A DNA stretch of 64,000 bases from Paraburkholderia kururiensis JCM 10599 = LMG 19447 (GCF_003986935.1 NZ_RJZE01000017.1:119453-183452), one strand, 5' to 3'; numbered from the stretch's first letter, positions 35,230 to 44,542 are shown. Notes: generated by a model from the letters alone, not told the origin. Numbers and translations: made by a program.

Positions 35230-36048
35230 ATGAACACCCTGGACTCGCCCGTCGCGGCTCCCGCTGACCTCGTCGATGTCGCTACCGTCAACGGCGTGCC
35301 GCTGCATCAGGCCGACGAAGCGCTGAGCCCCGACGAACTGCGCCAGCGCGCCTGCACCGAACTGCTGCGCCAGGCCGCGATCGCCGCCGGCCTGCTCCCC
35401 GCCGACGACCCGGCGCCCGTACAGGGCGCCACGAGCGCGGCCGCGTCGGCGGCCATCGAGGCACTGCTGGAAACCGCGCTCAAGGTGCCCGAGCCGTCGG
35501 ACGAAGCGTGCCGCCGTTACTACGACGCCAACCCGAACCGCTACGCCATTGGCGAACGGCTGCTCGCGCGGCACATCCTGTTCGCGGTGACGCCGGGCGT
35601 GGACATCACCTTGCTGCGCCAGCGCGCGGAAGCGTGCCTGCTCCAGCTGCGCTGCCACGACACCGATTCCGCGAGCAGTGCCGACGAGAGCTTCGCCCGC
35701 GCCGCGGCCGAACTGTCGAACTGCCCGAGCGCCGCCGAAGGCGGACAGCTGGGCTGGCTGCGCGCCGAGGAATGTGCGCCGGAGTTCGCGCGCGCCATCT
35801 TCGGCATTCGCGACACAGGCGTGCTGCCGCAACTCGTGCACAGCCGCTTCGGCCTGCACGTGGTGGACGTGCAGGCGCGCGAGCCGGGCACCGTGCCGCC
35901 CTTCGAGGCGGTGAGCCAGGCCGCCGCGCAGTCGCTGCGGCAGCAGGCGTTCGTCACCGCGCTGCGCCAGTACGTGACCGTGCTGGCAGGCGAGGCGGAC
36001 GTCACGGGCGTGGATCTCGACAGCGTGCCTACGCCGCTGGTCCAATAG
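35230..36048 (+). CDS. parvulin-type peptidyl-prolyl isomerase of the nar operon
   Basis: 272 aa. Residues about 115-220 form a rotamase/PpiC domain (RHILFAVTPG, GGQLGWLRAEECAPEFARAI, HSRFGLHVVDVQARE). The N-terminal 110 residues are helical and SurA/NifM-like. There is no signal peptide, so it should be cytoplasmic. It starts 22 bases after narI with AAGGAG. Parvulins in this position are common in beta-proteobacterial nar operons and are thought to help NarGH folding; that role is inferred. Confidence 0.88.
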   Translation: MNTLDSPVAAPADLVDVATVNGVPLHQADEALSPDELRQRACTELLRQAAIAAGLLPADDPAPVQGATSAAASAAIEALLETALKVPEPSDEACRRYYDANPNRYAIGERLLARHILFAVTPGVDITLLRQRAEACLLQLRCHDTDSASSADESFARAAAELSNCPSAAEGGQLGWLRAEECAPEFARAIFGIRDTGVLPQLVHSRFGLHVVDVQAREPGTVPPFEAVSQAAAQSLRQQAFVTALRQYVTVLAGEADVTGVDLDSVPTPLVQ

Positions 36049-36114
36049 CGGTTCCGTCGAAGGTTGCGTGGGTGGATTCCTCGCTGACGCAACCGGACGC
36101 TTTTCTCCCGCACC

Positions 36115-36525
36115 ATGTCCCTGATCGAAATGTGGCCCGCGCTACGGCACGCGCACATGACACTCGCCGCGTGCAGCGGCGCCCTCTTCGCCACGCGCGG
36201 CGCGGCCGTGCTGCTGCAGCGGCCGTGGCCCATGCGCCGCCATTGGCGCATGGCCAGCTACGTGATCGATACGCTGCTGCTCGCGGCCGGCATCACCTTG
36301 TGGGCCACGCTGCGTTTGAACCCCGTACACGACGCGTGGCTCGGCACCAAGCTGCTGGTGCTGGTGGCGTACATCCTGGCGGGGTCGGTCGCGCTCAAGC
36401 GCGGCAAAACGCTCACCGCGCGCGGCGCCGCCTATGGCACCGCGCTTGCGCTCTACCTGTTCATCGCCTCCGTCGCGATTACGCACAGTCCGGCGGGGAT
36501 CTTCAGTTACCTGTGGGCGCGTTGA
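36115..36525 (+). CDS. SirB-family membrane protein
   Basis: 136 aa with four membrane helices matching the SirB2-type family: HAHMTLAACSGALFATRGA, PMRRHWRMASYVIDTLLLAAG and LVAYILAGSVALKRGKT. Function of the family is poorly known; the name derives from an effect on Salmonella invasion gene expression. Conserved His residues in helices 1-2 could hold a cofactor. Same strand, 66 bases after the parvulin gene, so likely the tail of the nar transcript. Confidence 0.85.
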   Translation: MSLIEMWPALRHAHMTLAACSGALFATRGAAVLLQRPWPMRRHWRMASYVIDTLLLAAGITLWATLRLNPVHDAWLGTKLLVLVAYILAGSVALKRGKTLTARGAAYGTALALYLFIASVAITHSPAGIFSYLWAR

Positions 36526-36611
36526 AGGTTCGGGAAGGACTGGTTCATAGCGAGCGGACCTCCGCGCAACACTGCACACCCCTTCAACGCCGCCTTTGAC
36601 CGAGCCCCGCC

Positions 36612-37193
36612 ATGCCGCCCTTACTCGTTCCCGGTTCCCGACCCGCCGCCAGCTTCGACGAGCCGTTCGAGATGCTCGCCGCCTGCCACGGCAACGCCGA
36701 ACGCATGCTGCGTCTGCTCGAACGCCTCGCGGCAAGACTTGCCGAAACGGGGGGCGATGAAGCCGCGCAGCAAGCCGCCCGCGATGTGGTCCGATATTTC
36801 GACATCGCGGCGCCCGCCCATCACGAGGACGAGGAACGGCACGTCTTTCCCGCCCTGGCCGCCCACGGGACGCCCGAACAGAAGCACCTGGTGGAGCGCC
36901 TGAAGCAGGATCACGTCGAGATGTCCAGACGCTGGCAGGCCATCAAGCTTGACCTCGATCAAGTGATCAACGGCCAGGGGACGGTAAAAACACAACGTGC
37001 CGCAGGCCGCGATGCCGAACCAGACGCCTTTGCCGATTGGGCCGGTTTTGCAACGCTGTACCGCGCCCACATCGAGGCGGAGGAAAGCGGGGCGTATCCC
37101 GCCGTGCAGGCCGCTATGGACGAAACCGTCCGCACCGAAATGGGCCGCGAGATGGCGAAGCGACGCAGCGTGCGCTGGCCGCCCGAGTCCTGA
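36612..37193 (+). CDS. hemerythrin HHE-domain protein
   Basis: 193 aa four-helix bundle with di-iron ligands: CHGNAERML (His28 region), AHHEDEERHVFPAL (HHE...H), LKQDHVEMSRRW and YRAHIEAEESGAYPA. Cytoplasmic O2/NO-binding or iron-repair proteins of this type often accompany nitrate respiration, where nitrite gives rise to NO. Located between narGHJI and the narXL pair. Confidence 0.9.
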   Translation: MPPLLVPGSRPAASFDEPFEMLAACHGNAERMLRLLERLAARLAETGGDEAAQQAARDVVRYFDIAAPAHHEDEERHVFPALAAHGTPEQKHLVERLKQDHVEMSRRWQAIKLDLDQVINGQGTVKTQRAAGRDAEPDAFADWAGFATLYRAHIEAEESGAYPAVQAAMDETVRTEMGREMAKRRSVRWPPES

Positions 37194-37372
37194 GACGCGC
37201 TCTCGCCTTCACCGGCTGACCGGTCGCGAGGGCATCAGGAGCAGCGGCAGGCGGACGACGGGCGAACCACCGGCAAAAAACGCGGTATATGGCACCCGCG
37301 GTGGCACTCGCGGCACGAGCACAACACCCTGCTGCACCCAGGCACCCTGGAAAGCGCAATAGAAGGACTTCA

Positions 37373-39250
37373 ATGAGCCGGTTTCGTACCCTCTCGGCCA
37401 AACTCGGCCTGATCGGCGGCACGCTGCTGCTGGTCGCCCTCTCCTCCATCAGCTTTACGCTGTGGGCGAGCTGGCAGCTCGAAGGTGGCGCCGCGGCCGT
37501 CAACGAGGCCGGGCGCATGCGGATGCAAACCTGGCGCATCGCCCAGACGCTCGGCCGCGGCGATGCCGCACAGCTCGCGCAACAGGTCGCGCAGTTCGAC
37601 CGCAGCGTTGTGCTGCTGCAAAGCGGCGACCCCGCCCGGCCGTTGTTCCTGCCCCACGATGCCCGCTCCACACAAGCCTTTCTCGACGTCCAGCGCGACT
37701 GGCAAACGCTGCGCGCGCAATGGACCGGCCCCGCGGCGCCCAGCGCCGCCGAGGCCGCGCGGCAGGCCGAGGCGTTCGTCGAACACATCGACGTGCTGGT
37801 GTCTTCGGTGGAAACACGGCTTTCGTCGCTCACCGGCATTCTCAATGCCTTGCAACTCTTCATGGTGGCCTTGACCGTGGCAAGCGCCGTCACGCTGCTC
37901 TACTCGGCCTACCTGTTCGTGTTCAATCCGCTCGAACGGCTGCAAACAGGGCTCGCCCGCGCCCGCGAAGGCGACCTCTCGGCGCGCGTCGCCGTGGATT
38001 CGAGCGACGAGTTCGGCCAACTCTCCGAGGGCTTCAACCGCATGGCGGAAACGCTGCAAGGGCTCTACCAGAACCTCGAAGTCAAGGTCGAGGAAAAGAC
38101 GGTGCGCCTTGCCGCCCAGCACGAACGGTTGAGCACGCTCTACCAGGCCACCGCGTTCGCCGCGCACGCCGCGACGCTCGACGAACTGGCCCAGGGCTTC
38201 GCCCAGCGCGTGCGGCGCGCGGCCCACGCCGATGCCGCCGCCATCCGCTGGTCCGACGAAGCGAACCGCCGCTATGTGATGCTGGCCTCCGACGGCCTGC
38301 CCGCCGAGGTGGCCGCCAACGAACACTGCGTGATGACGGGCGACTGCCTCTGCGCGCAGCCGCAGGAAGAGGCGCTCACACGCGTCATCCCGATCCACTC
38401 CGAAAGCGCCGAAGCGATGCTCGGCCATTGCGAGCGCGCCGGCTACCGGACCGTAGTCAGCGTGCCCGTGCGCTTGCAGGACCGCCTGGTCGGCGAAATG
38501 GACCTGTTCTATCAAACCCAGGCCGCCCTCACGGACGAAGACCGCGGCCTGCTCGACACGCTCGCGAACCATCTGGCCGTGGCGATCGAAGGTTTGCGCG
38601 CGAGCGCACTGGAGCGCGAAGCCGCGGTGGCCGCGGAACGCGGGCTGCTCGCCCGCGAACTGCACGATTCGATTGCGCAGAGCCTCGCGTTCATGAAGAT
38701 CCAGATCGCGCTGCTGCGCGCGGCGCTGCGCCGCGACGACGACGCGCAAGTGACGCGCACCGTGGGCGAGCTCGAAGCAGGCATTCACGAAAGCCTTTCC
38801 GACGTGCGCGAACTGCTCGTGCACTTCCGCACCCGCACGAACGAAGAGGACATCGCGGCCGCGCTGCGCATCACGCTGCAAAAGTTCGAGCATCAGACGG
38901 GCCTTGCCACCCATCTTTCGGTGAACGACGACGGCGTGCCGCTGCCCGCCGACGTTCAGGTCCAGGTGCTGCACGTGGTGCAGGAAGCGCTCTCGAACGT
39001 GCGCAAGCACGCGCACGCCACGCAGGTGTGGGTGAAGGTCAAGCAGGCGCCGCAGTGGAGCGTCGAAGTCTGCGACGACGGCTGCGGCTTCGCCGCCGAA
39101 GAGCACGCCGGCAACCAGACACACGTGGGGCTGCGCATCATGCACGAGCGCGCCGAGCGCGTGGGCGCAACCGTCACGGTGACTTCCGCGCGAGGCGCCG
39201 GCACGCGCGTTGTGCTCACCTTGCCCGAACCGCGGAGGCTCGCCGCATGA
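37373..39250 (+). CDS. narX: NarX-like nitrate-sensing histidine kinase
   Basis: 625 aa inner-membrane kinase. TM1 (about 10-33) is followed by the periplasmic P-box AAVNEAGRMRMQTWRIAQ (41-58), closely matching the nitrate-binding helix of NarX. TM2 lies near 155-178, then HAMP, a GAF-like central module (260-410) containing a Cys cluster CVMTGDCLC, a HisKA_3 domain with phosphoacceptor His in ARELHDSIAQSLAFMKIQ near 430, and HATPase_c (HVVQEALSNVRKHAHA, DDGCGF). ATG 37373 follows GAAGGA. Coupled by an ATGA overlap to the response regulator. Confidence 0.93.
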   Translation: MSRFRTLSAKLGLIGGTLLLVALSSISFTLWASWQLEGGAAAVNEAGRMRMQTWRIAQTLGRGDAAQLAQQVAQFDRSVVLLQSGDPARPLFLPHDARSTQAFLDVQRDWQTLRAQWTGPAAPSAAEAARQAEAFVEHIDVLVSSVETRLSSLTGILNALQLFMVALTVASAVTLLYSAYLFVFNPLERLQTGLARAREGDLSARVAVDSSDEFGQLSEGFNRMAETLQGLYQNLEVKVEEKTVRLAAQHERLSTLYQATAFAAHAATLDELAQGFAQRVRRAAHADAAAIRWSDEANRRYVMLASDGLPAEVAANEHCVMTGDCLCAQPQEEALTRVIPIHSESAEAMLGHCERAGYRTVVSVPVRLQDRLVGEMDLFYQTQAALTDEDRGLLDTLANHLAVAIEGLRASALEREAAVAAERGLLARELHDSIAQSLAFMKIQIALLRAALRRDDDAQVTRTVGELEAGIHESLSDVRELLVHFRTRTNEEDIAAALRITLQKFEHQTGLATHLSVNDDGVPLPADVQVQVLHVVQEALSNVRKHAHATQVWVKVKQAPQWSVEVCDDGCGFAAEEHAGNQTHVGLRIMHERAERVGATVTVTSARGAGTRVVLTLPEPRRLAA

Positions 39251-39942
39251 ACACGCCAACCCTGCCGGCCACTACAGCGAGCAAGCCTGCGCGCCTGCTC
39301 GTGGTGGACGATCACACGCTCTTTCGCCGCGGCCTGATCGCGCTGCTCGCCTCCGACGAACGCTTCGAGGTGGTGGCCGAAGCCGGCGACGCGGGCGAAG
39401 CCTACCGCCGCGCCGCGGATACGCAGCCCGACATCATCCTGCTCGACAATCACCTGCCCGGCGTGAACGGCGTGGATGCGCTCGCGGGCCTCAAGGAAGC
39501 GGCGCCGCGCGCCGGCGTGCTGATGCTCACGGTGAGCGAAGACGAACGCGATCTCGCGGCCGCCCTGCGCGGCGGCGCACGCGGTTATCTGCTCAAGACG
39601 GTGGACAGCGACGTGATGGCCGACGCCATCGTGCGCGCCGTGGCGGGCGAATCGACGATCAGTCCCGAGATGACGGGCAAGCTCGTGAGCGCGTTCCAGC
39701 AGTTGCAGGCTGCGCCCGCAGCGCCCGCGACCGAAGTGGAGCGCGACCCGATCGATACGCTCTCCGCCCGCGAGGCCGAAATTCTTCAGCACATCGCACG
39801 CGGCGCCACGAACAAGGAAATCGCGCGCTCGCTGGCGATTGCCGAGACCACGGTGAAGATTCACGTGCAGCACATCCTGCGCAAGCTCAATCTGACCTCG
39901 CGCGTGCAGGCGGCGGTGTATGCGGCGGAACGGGCGGCGTAA
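39247..39942 (+). CDS. narL: NarL-like response regulator
   Basis: 231 aa: receiver domain (VVDDHTLFRRGL; phosphoacceptor Asp in IILLDNHLPG near 64; Lys in YLLKTV), linker, and a LuxR/NarL-type helix-turn-helix (LSAREAEILQHIARGATNKE, about 167-225). Expected to be phosphorylated by the adjacent NarX and to activate nar genes under nitrate. No obvious NarL heptamer pair was found in front of narK1 by eye. It ends directly against the convergent pfkB gene (stop codons adjoin at 39942/39943). Confidence 0.93.
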   Translation: MNTPTLPATTASKPARLLVVDDHTLFRRGLIALLASDERFEVVAEAGDAGEAYRRAADTQPDIILLDNHLPGVNGVDALAGLKEAAPRAGVLMLTVSEDERDLAAALRGGARGYLLKTVDSDVMADAIVRAVAGESTISPEMTGKLVSAFQQLQAAPAAPATEVERDPIDTLSAREAEILQHIARGATNKEIARSLAIAETTVKIHVQHILRKLNLTSRVQAAVYAAERAA

Positions 39943-40974
39943 TCAGCCTACCGACGCTCCCCCCTTCGCCATTTCCCCCACCATCCGCGCCACTTCTTCC
40001 GCACTGCAAAGCCGCGTGCCCGAGGTGAGCAGCGTGGCGCTGGCCGCTGCAAGCGCGTAGCGGAACGCCTCGTCGAGGTCGGCTTGCCGGTTCAGCGCCC
40101 AGACCATCGCGCCCAGAAAGCTGTCGCCCGCGCCGATCGAACTCGAAACCGGCACGTCGAGCGCCGGTGCGCTCAGCGTGCGGTCCTCGCTGACCAGCAG
40201 CGCGCCGCGCTCGCCCAGCGTGAGCGCCACCCTCTGCGCGCGGCCTTCGCGCACCAGTTGCCGCGCTGCCTCGCGCCATTCGGGCTCCGTGTCGAGCGGC
40301 CGCCCCGTGAGTGCGCGCAATTCGCCCAGGCTCGGCTTGACGAGATACACGCCGGCGTCGAGCGCGGCCGCCAGCGCGGGCCCCGACGTATCGACCACCA
40401 CGCGCGTGCCCCGTGCCTTTGCTGTTCTGGCGAGTTGCGCCCAGGCATCGGCGGGCAGGCCTGGCGGCAGGCTGCCGCTCAGCACGAGGTAGCGCGGCGG
40501 CGGATCGAGAGAAGCCAGATAGTCCGCACAGGCTTGCCATTCGTGCGCCGTGACCGTGGGCCCCGGCAACACGAAGCGGTACTCGCGGCCCGTCGATGTT
40601 TCGCGCACCGAGAAGTTCTCGCGCGTCTCGCCGGCAATCTCGATACACACGCCGCTCACGTGCTCCGCGTCCAGCAGTTCGCGCAGCATCTGCCCCGTTG
40701 CGCCGCCCGCGAGGTAGAGCGCGACACAGTTGCGGCTGTTGTCGCTGTCGCCGCTACCACTGGATAGCCGCTGGATCACGCGCGCCACGTTGATGCCACC
40801 GCCGCCCGGGTCGCGCTGCGCGTGCGTGCAGCGCATTTTGTGCGACTCCACGAGCCGCTCCACGGAGGTCGCGACATCGACGGCGGGATTCAGCGTGACC
40901 GTGAGAATCCCGCGTGTGGGCGATGGGTCTGCGTGGAAGGTGGTCTGCATCGATTGAGGCGTCGTTGGCGTCAT
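39943..40974 (-). CDS. pfkB: 6-phosphofructokinase II (PfkB family)
   Basis: 343 aa ribokinase-fold sugar-phosphate kinase. From recall it resembles E. coli PfkB throughout: LTVTLNPAVDVATSVERL, PGGGGINVARVIQRL, LAGGATGQMLRELL, LVLSGSLPPGLP, and the catalytic SSIGAGDSFLGAM. It phosphorylates fructose-6-phosphate (fructose-1-P or tagatose-6-P kinase are family alternatives). The ATG overlaps the ppsA stop (ATGA), so a kinase of glycolysis is co-expressed with PEP synthase. A Ser/Gly insertion near residue 70 (SSGSGDSDNSRN) is unusual. Confidence 0.9.
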   Translation of the reverse strand: MTPTTPQSMQTTFHADPSPTRGILTVTLNPAVDVATSVERLVESHKMRCTHAQRDPGGGGINVARVIQRLSSGSGDSDNSRNCVALYLAGGATGQMLRELLDAEHVSGVCIEIAGETRENFSVRETSTGREYRFVLPGPTVTAHEWQACADYLASLDPPPRYLVLSGSLPPGLPADAWAQLARTAKARGTRVVVDTSGPALAAALDAGVYLVKPSLGELRALTGRPLDTEPEWREAARQLVREGRAQRVALTLGERGALLVSEDRTLSAPALDVPVSSSIGAGDSFLGAMVWALNRQADLDEAFRYALAAASATLLTSGTRLCSAEEVARMVGEMAKGGASVG

Positions 40975-43394
40975 TGAGTGGTTTTCTTTGAAGCAGCCGA
41001 TTCAGCGGCCGCCACGCGGCGCTTCACGGCGATGAAGCTGTCCGGACTCACGGAAATCGAGTCGATGCCGCAGGCTACGAGGAATTCCGCGAACTCGGGG
41101 TGGTCGCTGGGCGCCTGGCCGCAGAGCCCCACCTTCGCGCCGGCCTCGTGCGCCTGCGCGATGACGCTGCCGATCATCCACTTCACCGCTTCGTCCTGCT
41201 CGTCGAAGAGGCCGGCCAGGTCCGCCGAATCGCGATCCACGCCGAGCGTGAGTTGCGTCAGGTCGTTGCTGCCGATCGAAAAGCCGTCGAAGCGTTGCGC
41301 GAAGGCCTTCGCGAGAATCACGTTCGACGGAATCTCGCACATCACGTAGACCTGCAAGCCGTCCTGGCCGCGCTTGAGTCCGTTCTCTGCCATCACCTGC
41401 AACACGCGGTCGGCCTCTTTGGTGGAGCGGCAAAACGGGATCATCACGATCACGTTGGCAAAGCCCATTTCGTTGCGCAGCCGCTCGATGGCGCGACACT
41501 CCAGCGCGAAGCCGTCGCGGTAGCGCGGCGAGTAATAGCGCGACGCGCCGCGAAAACCGAGCATCGGGTTTTCTTCGGCGGGCTCGAACTCGGCGCCGCC
41601 GATCAAATGCGCGTATTCGTTGGTCTTGAAGTCGCTCATGCGCACGATGACGGGCCGTGGATAATGCGCCGCCGCGATGCGCCCGAGGCCGCGCGCGAGG
41701 CGCTCCACGAAGTACTCGGTCTTGTCTTCGTAGCCTTCGGTGAGCGCCGCGATGGTGGCTTTCGCGGCTTCGTCCGTGAGCGTGTCGTAGCGCGCAAGCG
41801 CCATCGGATGAATCTTGATGTGGTTGCTCACGACGAACTCCATGCGCGCGAGGCCCACGCCGTCGGCCGGAATGCGCCACCAGCGGAACGCCGCGGCGGG
41901 ATTCGCGAGGTTCAGCATGATCTTCGTCTGCGTGGCGGGAATGCTGCCGAAGTCGATCTCCTCGACTTCGTATTGCGCGATGCCTTCGTAGACGAAGCCG
42001 TCGCTGCCTTCGGCGCACGAGACCGTCACTTCCTGCTCGTCGTGCAGCAGATGCGTGGCATTGCCCGTGCCGACAATGGCCGGCAATCCCAGCTCGCGGC
42101 TCACGATGGCCGCGTGCGAGGTGCGTCCGCCGTGGTCGGTGATGATGGCCGCCGCGCGGCGCATGATGGGCACCCAGTCGGGGTCCGTGGTCTCGGTGAC
42201 GAGCACTGAGCCGTCCACGAAGCGGTCGATGTCGCGCGGGCTCTCGATCACGCACACCGTGCCCGCCGCCACCGCTTCGCCGATGCTCACGCCCGCCACC
42301 AGCTTGCGCCCCGCCTGCGTGATGCGGTAGGTCTTCACGGCACTTGCCTCGCGCCGCGACTGCACGGTCTCCGGCCGCGCCTGGACGATGAACATCTCGC
42401 CCGTCAGGCCGTCTTTGGCCCATTCGATGTCCATCGGCTGGCCGTAGTGACCTTCGATGATGCAGGCCCAGCGCGAGAGCGTGAGAATTTCGCCGTCGGT
42501 GAGCACGAACGCGGCACGCTCGGCCTTCGACGCCGGCACGTTTTTGGTGGGCGCCGTGGCGAGCGGGGAAGAAGTATCGGCCTTCGCGTAGATCATCTTC
42601 TGCGCTTTCTCGCCGCGCTTCTTGCCGATGATCGGCACGTGCGCCTCGTCTTCCAGCAGCGGCTTGAACACCTCGTATTCGTCCGGATCCACCGCGCCCT
42701 GCACGACGTTTTCGCCCAGGCCCCACGCGGCGTTGATGAGCACGACCTTGTCGAAACCGGTTTCGGTGTCGATGGAGAACATCACGCCCGCGCCGCCCAC
42801 GTCGGAGCGCACCATCTGCTGGATACCCACCGAGAGCGCCACCTTCAGATGGTCGAACCCTTTGGCTTCGCGATAGGCGATGGCGCGGTCCGTAAACAGC
42901 GACGCGTAGCAGCGGCGGCACGCGTCGAGCAGCGCCCGTTCGCCACGGATGTTGAGGTAGGTTTCCTGCTGGCCCGCGAAGCTGGCGTCGGGCAGGTCTT
43001 CGGCGGTGGCGCTGGAGCGCACGGCCACGTCGAGATCGTCACGATGGGCACGCGCACACAGTGCGCGGTAGCCGGCGCGAATGGCATCGGCGGTTTGCTG
43101 GGGCCATTCGCCGCGCAAAATCGCACGGCGAATGGCGTCGCCCGCCTCCGCAAGGGTGAGCTTGCCTTCGGCGAGTTCGCGCAGCGTGACGGCAAGCGTC
43201 TGCCGCAGGCCGTTCGCCTCGACGAAATGCCAGTACGCGTCGGCGGTGGTCGCAAAACCCGGCGGCACCTTCACGCCGCTTGGGGCGAGCGTAGCCACCA
43301 TTTCGCCAAGCGATGCGTTCTTGCCGCCTACGGTCGGTACGTCGCTGCGCCGCAGATCTTCGAACCAGACGACCTGCGTGGTATGCGTGGCCAT
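40971..43394 (-). CDS. ppsA: phosphoenolpyruvate synthase
   Basis: 807 aa, full length for PpsA: converts pyruvate and ATP to PEP, AMP and phosphate. N-terminal nucleotide-binding domain (VGGKNASLGEMVA, VAVRSSATAEDLPDASFAGQ), the swivelling phosphohistidine domain with GGRTSHAAIVSRELGLPAIV, and the PEP/pyruvate TIM barrel (MLGFRGASRYY, IGSNDLTQLTLGVDRDS, VGLCGQAPSDHPEF). The start at 43394 has AGGAG ahead and lies 24 bases after the transcription start predicted from the FNR box at 43453. First gene of an operon with pfkB. Confidence 0.96.
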   Translation of the reverse strand: MATHTTQVVWFEDLRRSDVPTVGGKNASLGEMVATLAPSGVKVPPGFATTADAYWHFVEANGLRQTLAVTLRELAEGKLTLAEAGDAIRRAILRGEWPQQTADAIRAGYRALCARAHRDDLDVAVRSSATAEDLPDASFAGQQETYLNIRGERALLDACRRCYASLFTDRAIAYREAKGFDHLKVALSVGIQQMVRSDVGGAGVMFSIDTETGFDKVVLINAAWGLGENVVQGAVDPDEYEVFKPLLEDEAHVPIIGKKRGEKAQKMIYAKADTSSPLATAPTKNVPASKAERAAFVLTDGEILTLSRWACIIEGHYGQPMDIEWAKDGLTGEMFIVQARPETVQSRREASAVKTYRITQAGRKLVAGVSIGEAVAAGTVCVIESPRDIDRFVDGSVLVTETTDPDWVPIMRRAAAIITDHGGRTSHAAIVSRELGLPAIVGTGNATHLLHDEQEVTVSCAEGSDGFVYEGIAQYEVEEIDFGSIPATQTKIMLNLANPAAAFRWWRIPADGVGLARMEFVVSNHIKIHPMALARYDTLTDEAAKATIAALTEGYEDKTEYFVERLARGLGRIAAAHYPRPVIVRMSDFKTNEYAHLIGGAEFEPAEENPMLGFRGASRYYSPRYRDGFALECRAIERLRNEMGFANVIVMIPFCRSTKEADRVLQVMAENGLKRGQDGLQVYVMCEIPSNVILAKAFAQRFDGFSIGSNDLTQLTLGVDRDSADLAGLFDEQDEAVKWMIGSVIAQAHEAGAKVGLCGQAPSDHPEFAEFLVACGIDSISVSPDSFIAVKRRVAAAESAASKKTTQ

Positions 43395-43452
43395 GGCGCG
43401 CTCCTGTCTTACGAATGTGCAGACAAGCGTGCCATTGCAGGCAGGTCGGGGC

Positions 43453-43466
43453 TTGACGGGGATCAA
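43453..43466 (-). promoter_or_regulatory. FNR/ANR-type box for ppsA-pfkB
   Basis: TTGAC-GGGG-ATCAA on the plus strand (minus strand TTGAT-CCCC-GTCAA). Centre 43459.5. The hexamer centred 31 bp downstream on the minus strand is CACGCT (43431-43426), a weak -10. Predicted start near 43418. Confidence 0.6.
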
Positions 43467-43514
43467 AGGTCGGAGCGCGCTGCGGGTGCCCGCGACCTCG
43501 CCCCCTCATTCACC

Positions 43515-44150
43515 TCAGACGCCCGGCTTCCACGGCCAGGAGGGATAGATCGGGGCCTGCCCTTCCGGGCTTTGGCGCTCTACGTTCTGGCCATCTTCAC
43601 CGGTCCCTTCCATGCTTTCGCGTTTCGACCCCACGCCGCCCGCACCTTCCACGCCGCCCGCGCCGTCGTCGGCGGCTTCGGTTTCACCGCTGTCGGGGGC
43701 TTCGTTGGCTTCGTCTTCGCGCTCACCCGTATCCGCTTCATCGAGTGTTTGCGCCGCGGATCCGGATTCGCCCGACGTTTCAGCGCCTATGCCCTCGCCG
43801 AACCACGGCACGTCGGCGCGCAGCGTCGCGACATAGGCTTGCCATCCGCGCGGATTGCCCGCGAACAGATGCTCGCGCACCGGCTCGGCTAGCTTCGCGT
43901 GATCGAGCGGCAGCGCGAGCAGCGCTTCGGGCCACGTGCGGAACGCCTGCAATGCACGCGTCACGAACTCGGGACCGCTGATGCGCGGCGAGAGATGTTC
44001 GAGCCAGGGCAGCACTTGCGCGAGGTCGCCCGCGGTACGCCAATGGCTTGCGGACACGGCGCCGGGTTTGCGTTGCGCGATCTGGCTCGCGGCATGCAGC
44101 ACGCTGCCCAGATGAAGCAGCAGCGCGCGTCGTTCATATGCGTCTTTCAT
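43515..44150 (-). CDS. hypothetical protein with acidic tail, 211 aa
   Basis: The N-terminal 125 residues look like a compact helical domain (YERRALLLHLGSVLHAASQI, LPWLEHLSPRISGPEFVTRA, LRADVPWFGEGIG) of unknown family. Residues 130-185 are acidic and low complexity (Glu/Asp/Gly/Ala), ending in PIYPSWPWKPGV. The ATG at 44150 has AAGAGGAA ahead. It lies between ppsA and the FNR-controlled 44543 operon, but has no box of its own at class II spacing. Function unknown. Confidence 0.65.
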   Translation of the reverse strand: MKDAYERRALLLHLGSVLHAASQIAQRKPGAVSASHWRTAGDLAQVLPWLEHLSPRISGPEFVTRALQAFRTWPEALLALPLDHAKLAEPVREHLFAGNPRGWQAYVATLRADVPWFGEGIGAETSGESGSAAQTLDEADTGEREDEANEAPDSGETEAADDGAGGVEGAGGVGSKRESMEGTGEDGQNVERQSPEGQAPIYPSWPWKPGV

Positions 44151-44542
44151 TTGCTCGTTCCTCTTGCGTGGAGTCCGCGGGTCGGATGCCGGCAGCGGTA
44201 TCTCTTTCGTAACCGATGTCGCCGTTGTCGCCTTGCCAGGACAAGCGCCGTCGCAAACCACGCGCCGGCACCCGCAGACGATCGGTTCGAGTCTATCGCA
44301 GGCACGTTGCCGCGCGACGAAGGACGATCGTCCGAATCAGTGCGATCAAAAGCCACATTGCGGTGTTCGGCATCAACGGCCCTTCTGGTGCTACGGCCTT
44401 CTTCTGTCCCTTCCGTTCTTTCTGTCCCTTCAGTCCGCTCTGCCCAATGCGCGGCTTGATACGCATCAAGCCGGACCTTAGCGCGCTATCTAAGCTCTAA
44501 TCTGACAGGGGTGCCGCTTCGGCGCCCTGTGAGGAGACTGTC
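44151..44542. other. divergent intergenic region, 392 bp
   Basis: Separates the 43515 gene and the 44543 operon. No coding sequence. It contains a pyrimidine-rich stretch (44400-44440) with TCTGTCCCTT twice, and the FNR-type box at 44456. Confidence 0.5.
44456..44469 (+). promoter_or_regulatory. perfect FNR/ANR box for the 44543-phaZ operon
   Basis: TTGAT-ACGC-ATCAA, an exact consensus match. The hexamer TAAGCT (44491-44496) is centred 31 bp downstream, giving a class II promoter with start near 44504 and a 39-base leader to the ATG at 44543. Confidence 0.8.
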
